Shown: positions 53,426 through 64,000 of the stretch, one piece after another
How positions within the stretch are numbered: the first letter of the stretch is position 1
Layout of the letters: each line of letters starts with the position of its first letter
From: Apoda limacodes
Lineage: Eukaryota; Arthropoda; Insecta; Lepidoptera; Limacodidae
NCBI GenBank assembly: GCA_946406115.1
Contig: OX291553.1
Span: forward strand, 3,849,001-3,913,000
Length of the DNA stretch: 64,000 bases
Direction of reading: 5' to 3'
Position numbers and translations under genes: made by a program
Notes under the pieces: generated by a model
What the model was told of the DNA's origin: nothing
Seen by the model: the letters and a program-made list of their open reading frames with translations, nothing else
Database searches by the model: none

Positions 53426-55906
53426 CTGTAACAAACAGAAATCTAAATTGGCGTTTTCAGATATTGATAATCCAATGGCCTGTTAAGGCACTTTTAGGGT
53501 GTCTTTATAAATAGCAAAAACTTAAACCTTGAGTTTAAAAATTGCTTACACTGGATAAATAAGTTGAGTTAGATTTTATTATACAGTAGAATTAAATTAT
53601 TAATATTATAAAAAAAGAAAATAATCGTAAAAAATTGTTGATGTTTTTATTTACTTAAAACAGTTTTTCCCTGGGACTCTGGCCTGAGATGAAATATTGC
53701 TATAGTAAGATAAGACACAGGCAAAAACTAGTGTTTATATTATAAAATATACTCTATTGGTAAAAAGCACATTAAAATGTCTTAAATAGTTAGCATTTAT
53801 GACATACATGCACATAGAAATTAGGTTGAAAGTTACGAAATACGATCTGGTACTCGAACATGACAATTATCATATAATAATATTGAACTATAATTAACAA
53901 TAATTGAAAGTAGTAATTTATAAATCTGATAATTACAATTTTTCATTGATGATCAAACAGAATTACTGTTATTGGAATATTTCAATGTATCATTAGCAGA
54001 TCATAACCAAATCACAGATTAATTAATAGTTGACCAAATGTTACATTGTCCTATTTATTACCCACTTAATTAATTATAGTGAAATAGAAATCGCAGTGCT
54101 AACTGCTAATATAGTAGAAATGCCAAATCGAAAGTGATTATTATTATGTTACTTCACACCTTTATGCTAAAGCTGACTATCGAAATGAAAAAATTTATAA
54201 TATCGTCTCCGAAATTACCTTCGCCACCCTACTTTAAAATATCAACGCCTATACAGAGTAGCTTAATACCTATACTCTTGAAATATGTATTAAACACGTA
54301 GGTTTACTCGTAGTCCAGGAGCCAGCAATCCTGAAAGACCCGTCATCGCGGATTCTAAAATTTTTAATGAAAATTTATAGTTAATACTCACACGTATAAA
54401 ATGCGCTTGGTCGGCTTGGATTTTATTAGCCGGTAATGATTTAAATAAACTATATATGGTTAAATTCATTTAATGTTTTACCATCATCGTGGATTTTAAT
54501 TTTCCTATGGGTGATTTTGTGCAAAATGTTGTACTTAATTAGAAAAAAATCGGCCGACCAACATTTTTTAGCCGGAAAGGGTTCGCAACCCTATATAAAT
54601 GATATTAGAGGGGGTAAAATTTTTCCGTTATCACGGATTTCTTTTGTTTTTTTTTATTTTACGCGTTTTAATATCAGTTTTAAAAATATCTTGGTATGCC
54701 TGCTTAGAAATAGCCGGAAGAATCCCGCATACCAGTTTTTATTATTTCGCTAAGCATCATGCATTGTACTACTTTGAAGACTCTTTCTTTTGGAGTAATT
54801 TATGCTTATTATATTAATATGCCGTAAGTAGCAGTGGGTCGAAAATATTAGCTAACGACATCTAGCATTTCTCGTTGAATACTTACTGTTATACTTGTAG
54901 CAACATATCGAGCCATACGACAAAACATCGCGAATCGCGATCCTACATATTTTTATCATAAAGTAGGAAGACGAGGAAGTTTATTGCGAAAAAGTCGCGA
55001 TCGGTCTTGCTTTTTTCGGATCGTGCCTTTTTCTGGGAAATGTAAATGGAAGTACATCTTACCTCTCAAGATTTAGAAAAAAAGGTCTTAAGTGGAGAGT
55101 TGCAATTCCATAAATTTGCCCCCCGCAATAAGCTCTGAGATTTCAGTCAATTAAATATTATCTAGGTAATGTTAGTAGTTAGTAGTAAATTAGATTTTTT
55201 CAACTAGTTATTCAAATTTAAAATAATAATGTTACAAGGAGATATGTCATGAAAATATATATCTACCTATTATTTCACAGTATTTTTTATAACCAATCGA
55301 CAACGATCCAAAATGCAGATATCAATGCAAGTTAGGAAAATTACTAGGTAGGCACCTAATAAATATGTAAAAGTAGGGAGATACATAATAAAATTATAAT
55401 CGAAAGCTAAAACGCTACAGTTAGGAGCAGTACATTTTTTTCGTTATATTTTTTTACAACCGGTATGGATTAGGGGGTCAAAGGTGTTTAAAAGTTTCTA
55501 CCGAATTTCTTTGTTTGCGTCAGGTAATTTACAGGAAATTTGGTATTGAGGTTTAAGATTAAAAATATGTAATGATGGAAGCTTTTTCAAGTACGAAATA
55601 AGGGGGCCAAAAGGTGGGTTTAATTAGTTTAAAGGGTAGGTAAAATAAAAAAAAAAAATTTTAGGAGCATAACATTTTATAACAATTTTTTGGGCCTGTT
55701 TATAATTTAAAATAGTTTACTAATGAAAAAATTCTCACCAAACGCACGGATGTAAAAAACCCAAAAGTAAAATTATTATTAAATGACAGATGTTTTGTGA
55801 TCAAATTATTTTTTGAAAATACTATGTTTTTGTGTTAGATGCTAGTATTTGGTGGGTGTTGAGATTAAAATTTTAAAATGAATTCGTATTATCATAAATA
55901 TATGTA
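53426..55906. other. CDC40 intron or intergenic, AT-rich
   Basis: No exon recognised. It contains the ~142-bp degenerate tandem repeat (54345-54770). Confidence 0.55.
54345..54770. repeat. Degenerate tandem repeat, ~142-bp unit, three copies
   Basis: Two landmark motifs recur at constant spacing. ATCRYGGATT occurs at 54345, 54486 and 54630 (141 and 144 apart). TAGCCGG occurs at 54427, 54569 and 54711 (142 and 142 apart). TCGGCCGACC/TCGGCTTGG-like sequence precedes two of the TAGCCGG sites. The rest is much diverged. Confidence 0.7.
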
Positions 55907-56706
55907 ACTAGCCTTTGCCAGCGGCTTCGCCCGCCCTAAATTTGGTTATCGGCGTACAATTCTTACGGCAACTCTTCAATTATAGAAAAAAAACTTAGAA
56001 GGTCAAAATATTTTTAAATAATAGGTATCGCCCTTTCCGCCGGCCTTGCACATCATAAATGCGCGAGCAGTACTTGAGCATTATTTTGCTGACATGTTAT
56101 TTAAAACTGCGATATCTCCTAAGATATTCATTGAAATCGAATGATGTTAAGACCCGGTATTCCGATTAGAAATTTAAGGATTTACCCGCCCACTTCATAT
56201 GACAGTTTGAAACACAGCTATCTAATATCACGTGCACTTGAGTGAGACAAAAGACCACAGCGCTTTTCAGTATAAGTAAACGTGAGCATCAAATCGGTTT
56301 TTAGGTATTTATTGGAAAACTAACTCGATTTTTTATTTTTAATTTATTTCAGAACGAGTTTGGTTTGCAAAATAAGGAGCCAACCTTAAAAGATAGACAT
56401 ATACTGTCGCGGAATTTTTCAAAGAACTTGGAACAATTCTGTCACACATGATTTTTGCGAAACTTAAACCGTTTACGCAGCGTACGGAGCGAAGCTCTCA
56501 AAAGGAAAACAAAACTCCTGATTTTGAAACATTCTTCATTGGTGCTCCGCTCCTATTGGTCTTAGCGTAATGATATATAATAGCCTATAGCCTTCCTAGA
56601 TAAATGGGCTATCTGACGCTGAAAGAATTTTCAAATCGAACCAATAGTTTCTACGATTAGCGCGTTCAAACAAACAAACTCTTCAGCTTTATATATTAGT
56701 ATAGAC
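55907..56706 (+). mobile_element. RTE-like non-autonomous repeat, near full length
   Basis: It starts AACTAGCCTTTGCCAGCGGC, TTCGCCCGCCC, and ends AACAAACAAACTCTTCAGCT, TTATATATTAGTATAGAC, the 5' and 3' ends of a very common lepidopteran repeat. About 800 bp with no open frame left. Confidence 0.75.
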
Positions 56707-57204
56707 AATACGTACAAAAGAGTCGTGATAAGGAGACCGAAAGGTGGTTGAATGTTTAGGTATCTAAAATTCCTAAGATATTTTTTACTAGCTTTTGCCC
56801 GTGACTCCGTAGAATAACGTAGCTATCGTCAAAATGCACATTTGGTTAGGGCACATGACTAAACCTACAGACTGATAGCTTCAATCAACCGGCGCTAGCG
56901 AGAGCACTACTACAAGCACGGGTATGTGTGCGTGACCTGTCACTGACACGGCGCGCGTCAGTGGAAAAAGGAAATTTCCTTTTTTACATACCTAAAAGAT
57001 CTTGACGGGTAAATACCTATATTTTTTTATTCTAAGTTGTCTCAATAATTACTTAAGGAAGGTGAATCTTAAAAAACGTAGGTACGTAGGTAGGTACCTA
57101 CGATAATAATGATACATATAAACATGCATATATTAATGTATATGCATAATTATATTAATGGTACCTCCCTATTGAATACAAATTAAATCAGAGATCTTTG
57201 TTAG
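56707..57204. other. Non-coding spacer
   Basis: Short GC-rich bit GACACGGCGCGCGTCAGTGG near 56945-56965; otherwise nothing recognised. Confidence 0.5.
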
Positions 57205-57475
57205 GGTTCCATAGCCAAATGGCAAAAAGGTCTGTTATAAATCCATCATATACTTCCGTCTATCCGTATGTCACAGCGTTATAATTCCGCTATCTTTGCA
57301 TATGTAGATTGTGATGAAATTTTACAGGAAAGTCTTATGTGAACCACCAAACAGATTTGTACTGTAATTAAGAAAAAATATTTAGGTGTTGCTCCATACA
57401 TTGAACTGACGGACGAAATCGATATCAGCTATCTATTGATTTAATTTACTGAATGTGTCAGTTAAAAACCCTACC
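57205..57475 (+). mobile_element. Interspersed repeat of GGGTTCCATAGCCAAATGGC type
   Basis: AGGGTTCCATAGCCAAATGG, CTTCCGTCTATCCGTATGTC ACAG, GTGATGAAATTTTACAGG. Related to 29090-29360. Decayed and without coding capacity. Confidence 0.55.
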
Positions 57476-57691
57476 AGTTTAGGTATGATTCTTGAAACGT
57501 TGTTCTAAGCTATCAGTCTGGTGGGTTATTTAGTCATGTGGTTAGGAAGTCTAGTAAGCAACATTTACCTATGCTATGCAATGCATATGCATATATGCAT
57601 TTCTATCCGACAGCCAAGTTAAGAATATCTGACTTCAAGTCGCAACCGCTGGAGGCAGGGGTACAACGGCAATTTCGCTCGAAAACCGCAA

Positions 57692-57989
57692 ATCTATGTA
57701 GAGTTTAGCCGTTTGGCACACAGGTACTTCAGGGCAAAACAATAATTTGAGCCGCAGTTCTTCAAAATATTTTCCTTAAGCAATTTGGAAAATATTAAAA
57801 TTTTGTATTTTTTTTGAATTTTTGAATATTGCAATGTGAGACGGTTCCTTAAACTTCAGATCTTTATGAGACTTATGTGGAACTGTACTGTACCCTGCTG
57901 CTTCTGTTAATATTTTGTAGAACTGCGGCTCATAATTATTGTTTTGCCTTGAAGTACCTGTGTGCCAAACGGCTAAACTCTACATCGAT
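57692..57989. mobile_element. Long-hairpin element (298 bp, ~80-bp arms)
   Basis: Arms 57692-57772 and 57908-57989 are reverse complements with few mismatches: ATCTATGTAGAGTTTAGCCG, TTGGCACACAGGTACTTCAG and AACAATAATT on the left, mirrored on the right. The loop is about 135 bp. The transcript would form a long, near-perfect double strand. The 68-codon frame at 57877-58083 is a shadow. Confidence 0.8.
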
Positions 57990-59958
57990 TTTGGTAAGTA
58001 CCTACACCTATTATTCAGTGACACTGAAAATTTATTATCTAAAACGGCACGTAGTTCAATTTATTGCCGCAATTTCAATTTAGTACAACGACCTCATTGA
58101 ATTTAAGTAAAATTTTGAAAATTTAATAAAGGCGCCCATTACTTCATTTTTGTTAGCTTAAGGGACATTTTGATATTAAAACAATATTTTTTAAGGGTCG
58201 GTTACTTTTATTTTTCAATATATTAACAACCTAAATAACAAATCGATACACACAACGCCATCTATTGATATGAATTTAAATCATATCTGTGTTGTTTGAG
58301 ATAAGACCCCGTGACTACGTGTTGAAAAATTTCGCAGTACCTCACTATCCTAGTTTGTTAGTTTTATGTGATATGAATATTTTTCGTGCGTGTACCCAGC
58401 CACTGGTTAGATTAAAGTGAGCCTGTGGGGCAGAGTTATAACCACGTACCTACAAATTGAGCTAAATGCTACAACCACAATTACACAAATATGCCTCGCG
58501 GTCGTGTTAAACGACATATCAAGTGCTGTTATATATTAAAGAGCTTTTCTTTTATTCCACCAAGGAGGCGAACAAACTTACGATTCTCATGATGCATGGT
58601 GTCTAATTGGTCTACGGGATCTCAATACATGACTGCCCTTCAGTCATAAGCCAGCATTGAGCAATAAACCTTGGGAGTTTTACACCTTGGTGCCTAATTA
58701 AGAATTCAAAAGAAGATTTATAAAAAAGCGTAATCATGTATTGTATCAGTTGAATTATCGTCATCATAATTTTGCTATTGAGTATGAAAGTTCAATATTT
58801 TAGAAACAGTTTTTGGATCAGTTATTTTCTAGTCATATATAAAGATAGATAACTGCATATTTTTTTTAATAATGACAAATATGTATCCATTTAATCTAAT
58901 TTCTAACACTGAACCTAACGTAGAAGTTATACGTAGATACCTACGTGCGTCAGTGTAATTTTAAATTCCAATAAAGCAACCTTGCCCTGCCCCTTTAGCC
59001 TTGCCTGTTGCTCTTTGTTTTGCAACCAAAGTAATTATATAAAATTGTTTTATAAGCACAATTTGATTCAAGAGTTGATTTTTTCTGTAACAAACTGGAT
59101 CAAATCAATTAAAAGATATGAATAATAAAAATATCAGGGATGTGTAGTGTAAATATTAACTCCGCAAACTGGGAGATGTCGATTTTTTTTTTTTTTTCAT
59201 CAAATTACGACCTTAAACTTGGAAACAAACGCTCAAATAGACATACATACAACACATATTTATTTTACGTTCTAGACTGGTCCCTACTGTAAAATATAAA
59301 TCATTTTCAAATATTTTTTAATAAAATATAGTATAATAATAATAATAACAATTTGAACGGACAATTATTGATAAGGGTTCCGTTTTTACTTCTCCCTTAT
59401 CGAACCAAAGTCATTTTTTTTATTCAAATTAGGCTTTTAAAAACACTTGAATCGTCAAAGTTAGTCATCGTCAGGTTATGAATATGAGGACCTCATTGAA
59501 GCTTTGAGTCCAGCGTTATGCCAAGAAAGACTGTTGAATTAACAACTTCTAATTGCTCGCCATTAAAATAAATACATGTCTGGATTTGACTAACATTTGG
59601 TAATGTAAATTTAACACATTTGGTTTTTTCTCATTATGTAATCATATCAAATCATATCATGTCTGTCGTCTCTTAGAAAGAGGTGTCGTCAGCATATAAG
59701 ACAATAATATATGTGGGAGATCATGAATGTAAATAGGAAATATAAAAGAACCTAAAATTGAGCCCTGAGAGACCATAGTGACTGTTCCCGAAGTTCATAA
59801 TAGTTTAGTGTAGTACATTGTGTATATAGGGTGGTAAAGTAAAATTCACTAATGAGAGGCTATTTGGAAGCATCAACTGAAGGCCAAAAGCTTTAGTTTC
59901 TCAAGTTTTTAATTTCCGTCCGCCCGTCTACACAATCTTCATCACAGTCCCGAGTAAA
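57990..59958. other. AT-rich non-coding stretch
   Basis: A degenerate version of the LINE tail may lie at 58553-58620 (CCACCAAGGAGGCGAACAAA resembles CCACTAAGGTGGCAAACAAG). Nothing else recognised. Confidence 0.45.
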
Positions 59959-61636
59959 TTTTTTTTTTTTTTATATACCACTAAGGTGGCAAACAAGCAC
60001 ACGGTCCGCTTGATGGTAAGCGGTCACCATGGCCTACGGACGCTTGTAACACCAGGGGTAATACTCGCGCGTTGCCAACCCTTCAAAAATCGAATAACTT
60101 CTTTCTTGAAGAACCCCATACTGTAGTCCTTAGAGAAAACCTTGGCAGGGAGGTCATTCCACAACCCAAGCGTTAGCGGGTAAGTTTCTCTGTAACCGCA
60201 CTGTACGCGACCATTTCGGTTTAAGAGTGTAAGAATAAATTTCCTGCCGATGGCGAGCGGTGCGATGGTAGAAATTGCCGTGGGCATCATTTCGAACAAT
60301 TCCTCAGAACACATCCCATTGTACAAGTGTTAGAACACACACAGGGAGACAGTCTCTCCTCAGACTTAAGGTTTCGATACGGCAAGTGAGTTTGGGATCG
60401 TCGACAATTTTCACAGCCCGTCGTTGAACCGAGTCAAAAGGGCCAAGCTGGTATCCGGGTGCACCCGCCCAGAGATGGCAGCAGTACTCCATATGGGGCC
60501 GAACTTGCGACTTGTATAGCAGCAACCTCTGCTCCGACATGAAGTACTGCCTCGCTCTGTTGAGTACACCTAGTTTTTTGGACGCCAAGGCTCCCAATGC
60601 TCTTGGAGATGGAGAGGGGACTGTTCTGGAATTGTGGGACTACAGTGAATAGGGTTTTCTTAGCGGTGTACGCACAGACTTGTGTCTTTATATGGTTGAA
60701 TCGGACCAAGTTTACCCGTCCCCAGTCAGAGACCTTGGACAGTGTGGTCTCGATTTGAGACACAAGTTCTCCGCGGCTTTCCTCCACAACGGCACGAGGG
60801 ATGTTTGCACGACCCGTGTAATAAGCGTCTACAGTACTGTCATCTGCATAGCAATTCATGTTGTTGATGTCCAACATATCATTGATATGCAGTTGAAACA
60901 GCGTAGGAGACAGCACAGAGCCTTGCGGGACACCAGCATTAACGTCTATGCTATCAGAGCAACTACCGTCAACTACGGTTCGTATGCGTCTGCCGGACAA
61001 AAAGCTAGCCACCCATTTGCACAAACCCTCGGGCACTCCGTGCCAGACCCGATCGAACGCCATCGCTATGTTCAGGCTACATGCCAATGCCTCCCCCTGA
61101 CTCTCAATGGCTAGTGCCCAGCGGTGTGTTAAATACACTAGAAGGTCATCAGTCGAGCGACCGTGGCGAAAGCCATATTGACGGTCACTGACCAGGTCGT
61201 GTTCTTCTAGGTATCTTAGAAGCTGTATGTTGATCACACGCTCCATCACCTTGGAGAGGAGAGAGGTAATAGCGATAGGCCTGTAATTCGATGGATCTGA
61301 GCTACCGCCTTTTTTGGGCAGCGGATGCACATTCGCAGTTTTCCATGAAGACGGATATTGCCTAGTGTGGTAGGAAAGCGCGAAGAGGCGCGTGAGTACA
61401 GGACATTACTCAGGAGCACACTGCTTAAGCAGCACTGCTGGTATACCGCCTGGCCCACTCGACTTATGAACGTCTAGAGAAAGCAACGCCCGCCGGACCT
61501 CCCGCTGTGTTATGGAGATTTCCGGCATGGTCTTACCGCTCCACGGTATAGTAGGTGGTACAGCGCCTTCATCGTTCATATTCGAGTTTGAGACAAAGAG
61601 ACTGCCCAGTCAGCAGATCGGCTTTCTCTTTTTTTC
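59959..61636 (-). mobile_element. LINE copy B, minus strand, 5'-truncated, best-preserved RT core
   Basis: T-run (A-tail on the minus strand) at 59959-59972, then the family tail. Upstream on the minus strand the RT is open from 61330 to 60434: PSNYRPIAITSLLSKVMERV, RQYGFRHGRSTDDLLVYLTH, LNIAMAFDRVWHG (motif A Asp kept), NAGVPQGSVLSPTLFQLHIN (motif B), NCYADDSTVD (motif C intact). About ten residues after motif A are deleted in frame compared with copy A, and there is a stop near 61400. The C-terminal part is shifted in frame (60304-60597, 60024-60326). The element is cut at 61636 in the pre-RT region. Confidence 0.9.
60434..61330 (-). pseudogene. LINE copy B reverse transcriptase core
   Basis: A 298-codon open frame containing RT motifs A (AFDRVWH), B (GVPQGSVLSP) and C (YADDS). 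It is incomplete at both ends relative to the intact ORF2 of such elements, lacks the endonuclease and ends in a shifted frame, so it is not functional. Opposite-strand open frames (60680-61114) are shadows. Confidence 0.88.
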
Positions 61637-62085
61637 TCGAGAATCTATGAATTAAAAAGTTTTGGTTTTTAAACTTGTAATTGCTCAGTTGTAGTGTGCG
61701 CTACAATAGGTTTCATAAATACTAGAGAGAATAGGCGCGTCATTACCGCCCGCGAGTTCTATCGCTTTGCTACAAGAAAAGTAAAATTTACAAAAAAAGC
61801 CCGTGGGAGTAATTAAGCACTTAGCAACCGCTTTGCCTGCACGTAATGATACTGTTTACGTACGAGTAAGTGTGAGGAAAAATATAAAAGGTATTTTTAG
61901 TTTCAGTTGATAGCAAAAAGCGACTGGAAATAAATTTCTTGTTTGTAGTAAATATTTTATTTTATTTTACCAAAAAAAACTCAATTAGAATAAGCAATTA
62001 TAAGGGGCAACGGCCATTACTTTCTAACTTGGCTTAACAACTGCTGTCATAAAATAACTGTGATGTGGAATTATACTAGTTTTGC
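61637..62085. other. Non-coding spacer
   Basis: It contains sequence similar to 5280-5530 (e.g. GCAACCGCTTTRCYWGCACGTAATGATACT near 61825 and 5500), apparently a diverged repeat pair. No gene. Confidence 0.45.
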
Positions 62086-62476
62086 TTAAGAGGATACACT
62101 TCGCGGCGCCTCGCAGCGGGCTTCATACAAACGAATTTTCCACTTATTTTTGACACTTGTTGATCAAACACAACGAAATTTTGAAGACGTGTTCTAATAA
62201 TAAATATCTAGGTCTGCAGCGTGCCAGTTTTGTATAAAATTTTATAGTTTAAAAGTTATACAGGATTCTAGTTTTTCATACAAATGGTTTTAAAAAAGAT
62301 TTCTAGGTAATAGAACGTTTTACAAGATTTTGGAAAAACCACCACCAGACATAGGCATTCGGCTTGGGATAATGACTAAGTAATTTCACACTGATTGATC
62401 AGCAAATGTCAAAAACAAATGAATAATTCATTTGTATGAAGCCCGCTGCGAGGCGCCGCGAAGTGTATCCTCTTAA
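62086..62476. mobile_element. TTAA-flanked MITE, copy 2
   Basis: TTAA at 62086-62089 and 62473-62476 enclose a 383-bp element with ~50-bp, nearly perfect inverted ends: GAGGATACACTTCGCGGCGC, CTCGCAGCGGGCTTCATACA on the left, mirrored on the right. Inside, GGATTCTAGTTTTTCATACA is the inverse of the interior of copy 1 (32720), so the two copies lie in opposite orientation. Confidence 0.85.
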
Positions 62477-62919
62477 GTAAGGGTATCAGTCACAGCGGTC
62501 TTGTATTTATTTACATCTAGACTCATTTCAGCTGCCACCTGTTCAAACCAACCTCGTACAAATCATGTTCAAACAAGTAACTACGTTTTAGCATTTTGAC
62601 TACCTACGTATTTGAGACCAAACACGAGTGGAAGGGCGGAAAAAAAAACCGTCCCTACATAAAGAAGAAGAAAGGAGATGTGTGTATTATAATATTTTCT
62701 TTGGTACGCACAGGAAACATAGGTGCCAGTTTTAGTATTTACCGGGTCTGGGTCCTCCTGACTAAATGTAAGTGGTAAAGTAAAGGTCGCATTCAAGCGA
62801 TCTTTTTGCTGAAACTAGTTTCCAGCAACTTTTCAAGTTTCGATGTAGGTACATTATGGCGCCTAAGAAAGGGCAATATCAGGTGCTATCCTATCCTATA
62901 CCTAGCATATGCCTTTCGG

Positions 62920-63013
62920 TCGCGCATGGTGACTTGTGGCTCGCGTATGTGACTCGTGGCTCGCGCATGGTGACTCGTAGCTCGCGCATGGTGACTCGCG
63001 GCTCGCGCGGCGG
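62920..63013. repeat. ~21-bp GC-rich tandem repeat, 4.5 copies
   Basis: The unit TCGCGCATGGTGACTCGTGGC starts at 62920, 62941 (20-bp variant), 62961, 62982 and 63003 (partial). The 20-bp unit breaks the reading frame of the repeat, so the open frame at 62856-63050 is not a real repeat protein. Confidence 0.85.
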
Positions 63014-63169
63014 CTCAGAATCGGTGCTGCTCTCGGACTACCTACATTAACCGCTTTCCTCTCTATTACACTACTTAATCACCCACCTTATTTATTTCTG
63101 CAGTGAATTTCATTTTCTAAACCTATCGTAGTTACTCTTAAGGCTAACATAGGCTAAATTTTTGCGGGA

Positions 63170-63181
63170 CCCCCCCCCCCC
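63170..63181. repeat. C12 homopolymer
   Basis: A G/C homopolymer run, unusual in this AT-rich window; likely length-variable or an assembly-sensitive spot. Confidence 0.9.
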
Positions 63182-64000
63182 TCTCGAGCCTCACGTGATT
63201 AATGGACGGCCCCTAAGGTTATAAATAAGCGCACTTTCATATGTATAATATTAGTCAGGATTAGAGTACCTAAGCAATAGATATACAAATCATTATTGAA
63301 TTCTAAAAATAATTGTATTTTAAGTGCCACACCAAAATGTATAATTTATTCAGCTGTAGGTCTTTGAAGTTAGCATATTACTTTTAGTAAAATATTTTGG
63401 TATATACTTTATTTTGCATTTGATAAAAATGGTATGCTATCTTCAAACACTTTTCAGCTGCCTAGCCTACCTATAAATACTTTAATTCGTTACGACACCT
63501 GATTGATATGATGATGACAGATTTATTAAAATGTCAATAACTGTGTTTTGTTTTTCCAACAGACGGATTCATTTCAAACGTATTCTTTTTGGACATTTTC
63601 CAATCAAGATTTGACGGAGACGGTTTTTGTGTGAATTGACTTTTATATCCCATATTCTATATTTAATTAAATAATGTTTTTATATAGATAGTACGCTAAA
63701 TACCTATATATTTAGTGCGCGGAAAAAGAAGCAGAATAAGATTTTTGCAGACGAGCTCTTAATAATATAAAACGCTGTATCGTACTAAATGCTCACATTT
63801 TAACATGGAGGCTCACTACGCAACAGAGGTCAAATTAATACAAGACAAACCACTAGTCTACCGATGATATTTGTCAGACTCATCATGACAAGAGATCTGT
63901 TTCGTCATGATGACTATACGTAATTAACGCCAAAGTATGTATAATTCTATCATAATTCCTAGTTTTAGATGCTCAAAAGTACTGTGCCTGTGGAATATGA

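Larger units (their letters stand above)
62477..64000. other. Non-coding stretch to window end
   Basis: Contains a GC-rich 21-bp tandem repeat (62920-63013) and a run of 12 C (63170-63181). No coding exon supported. Confidence 0.5.

Noticed and set aside
60680..61114. 144-codon plus-strand open frame
   Set aside because: Antisense shadow of the LINE copy B reverse transcriptase.
62856..63050. Open frame with repeated SRMVTR-like peptides
   Set aside because: Produced by the 21-bp tandem repeat; one unit is 20 bp and there are no splice or promoter signals.
1..64000. CRISPR arrays, bacterial operons, ribosomal RNA genes
   Set aside because: Nothing of the kind is present; the window is animal nuclear DNA.

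Overview
This is a strongly AT-rich arthropod nuclear window, most likely from a moth or butterfly (Lepidoptera). The evidence is short exons separated by long introns with consensus GT/AG sites, several copies of a LINE whose 3' tail is common in lepidopteran genomes, RTE-like and tRNA-derived SINE tails of lepidopteran type, and many short inverted-repeat elements. The species cannot be named from sequence alone.

Layout. (1) 1-42345: the 3' part of a GDAP2 homologue on the + strand. Five contiguous exons (37897-42345) encode its CRAL-TRIO/SEC14-like C-terminal half. A likely upstream exon lies at 2364-2520, across an intron of about 35 kb. That intron holds LINE copies, an 806-bp hAT remnant (just before the 2364 exon), foldback elements, a TTAA-flanked MITE, a GC-rich promoter-like island with a donor site (25983-26106) and a possible alternative first coding exon (22743-22828). 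(2) 42346-48350: the GDAP2 3' flank, full of transposon remnants (LINE, BEL/Pao integrase, RT fragments, a GC-rich block). (3) 48351-49077, - strand: PIGF, the GPI-anchor ethanolamine-phosphate transferase partner, with an unexplained candidate coding exon upstream (49889-50024). (4) 51421-53211, + strand: a complete, uninterrupted 5-aminolevulinate synthase (ALAS) gene, the first enzyme of heme synthesis. (5) 53248-53425, - strand: the last exon of CDC40/PRP17, a spliceosomal WD40 protein, tail-to-tail with ALAS. (6) 53426-64000: no recognised exon. It contains a 142-bp degenerate tandem repeat, RTE-like repeats, a long hairpin element, a 1.7-kb LINE copy and a second TTAA-flanked MITE.

The most interesting signal is in the ALAS 5' leader. 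A TATA box and an arthropod initiator put the start of transcription near 51421. At +25 to +53 the leader can fold into a hairpin with the geometry of an iron-responsive element: a 6-bp lower stem, an unpaired C, a 5-position upper stem and a CAGUGU loop, with one A/G mismatch below the loop. The protein carries three Cys-Pro heme-regulatory-type dipeptides in its presequence region. Together these suggest iron control of translation and heme control of the protein. This rests on the sequence plus family knowledge and has not been tested.

The functional genes do not form a pathway cluster. They are ordinary neighbours: GDAP2 (unclear role), PIGF (ER, GPI anchors), ALAS (mitochondrial matrix, heme) and CDC40 (nuclear splicing).
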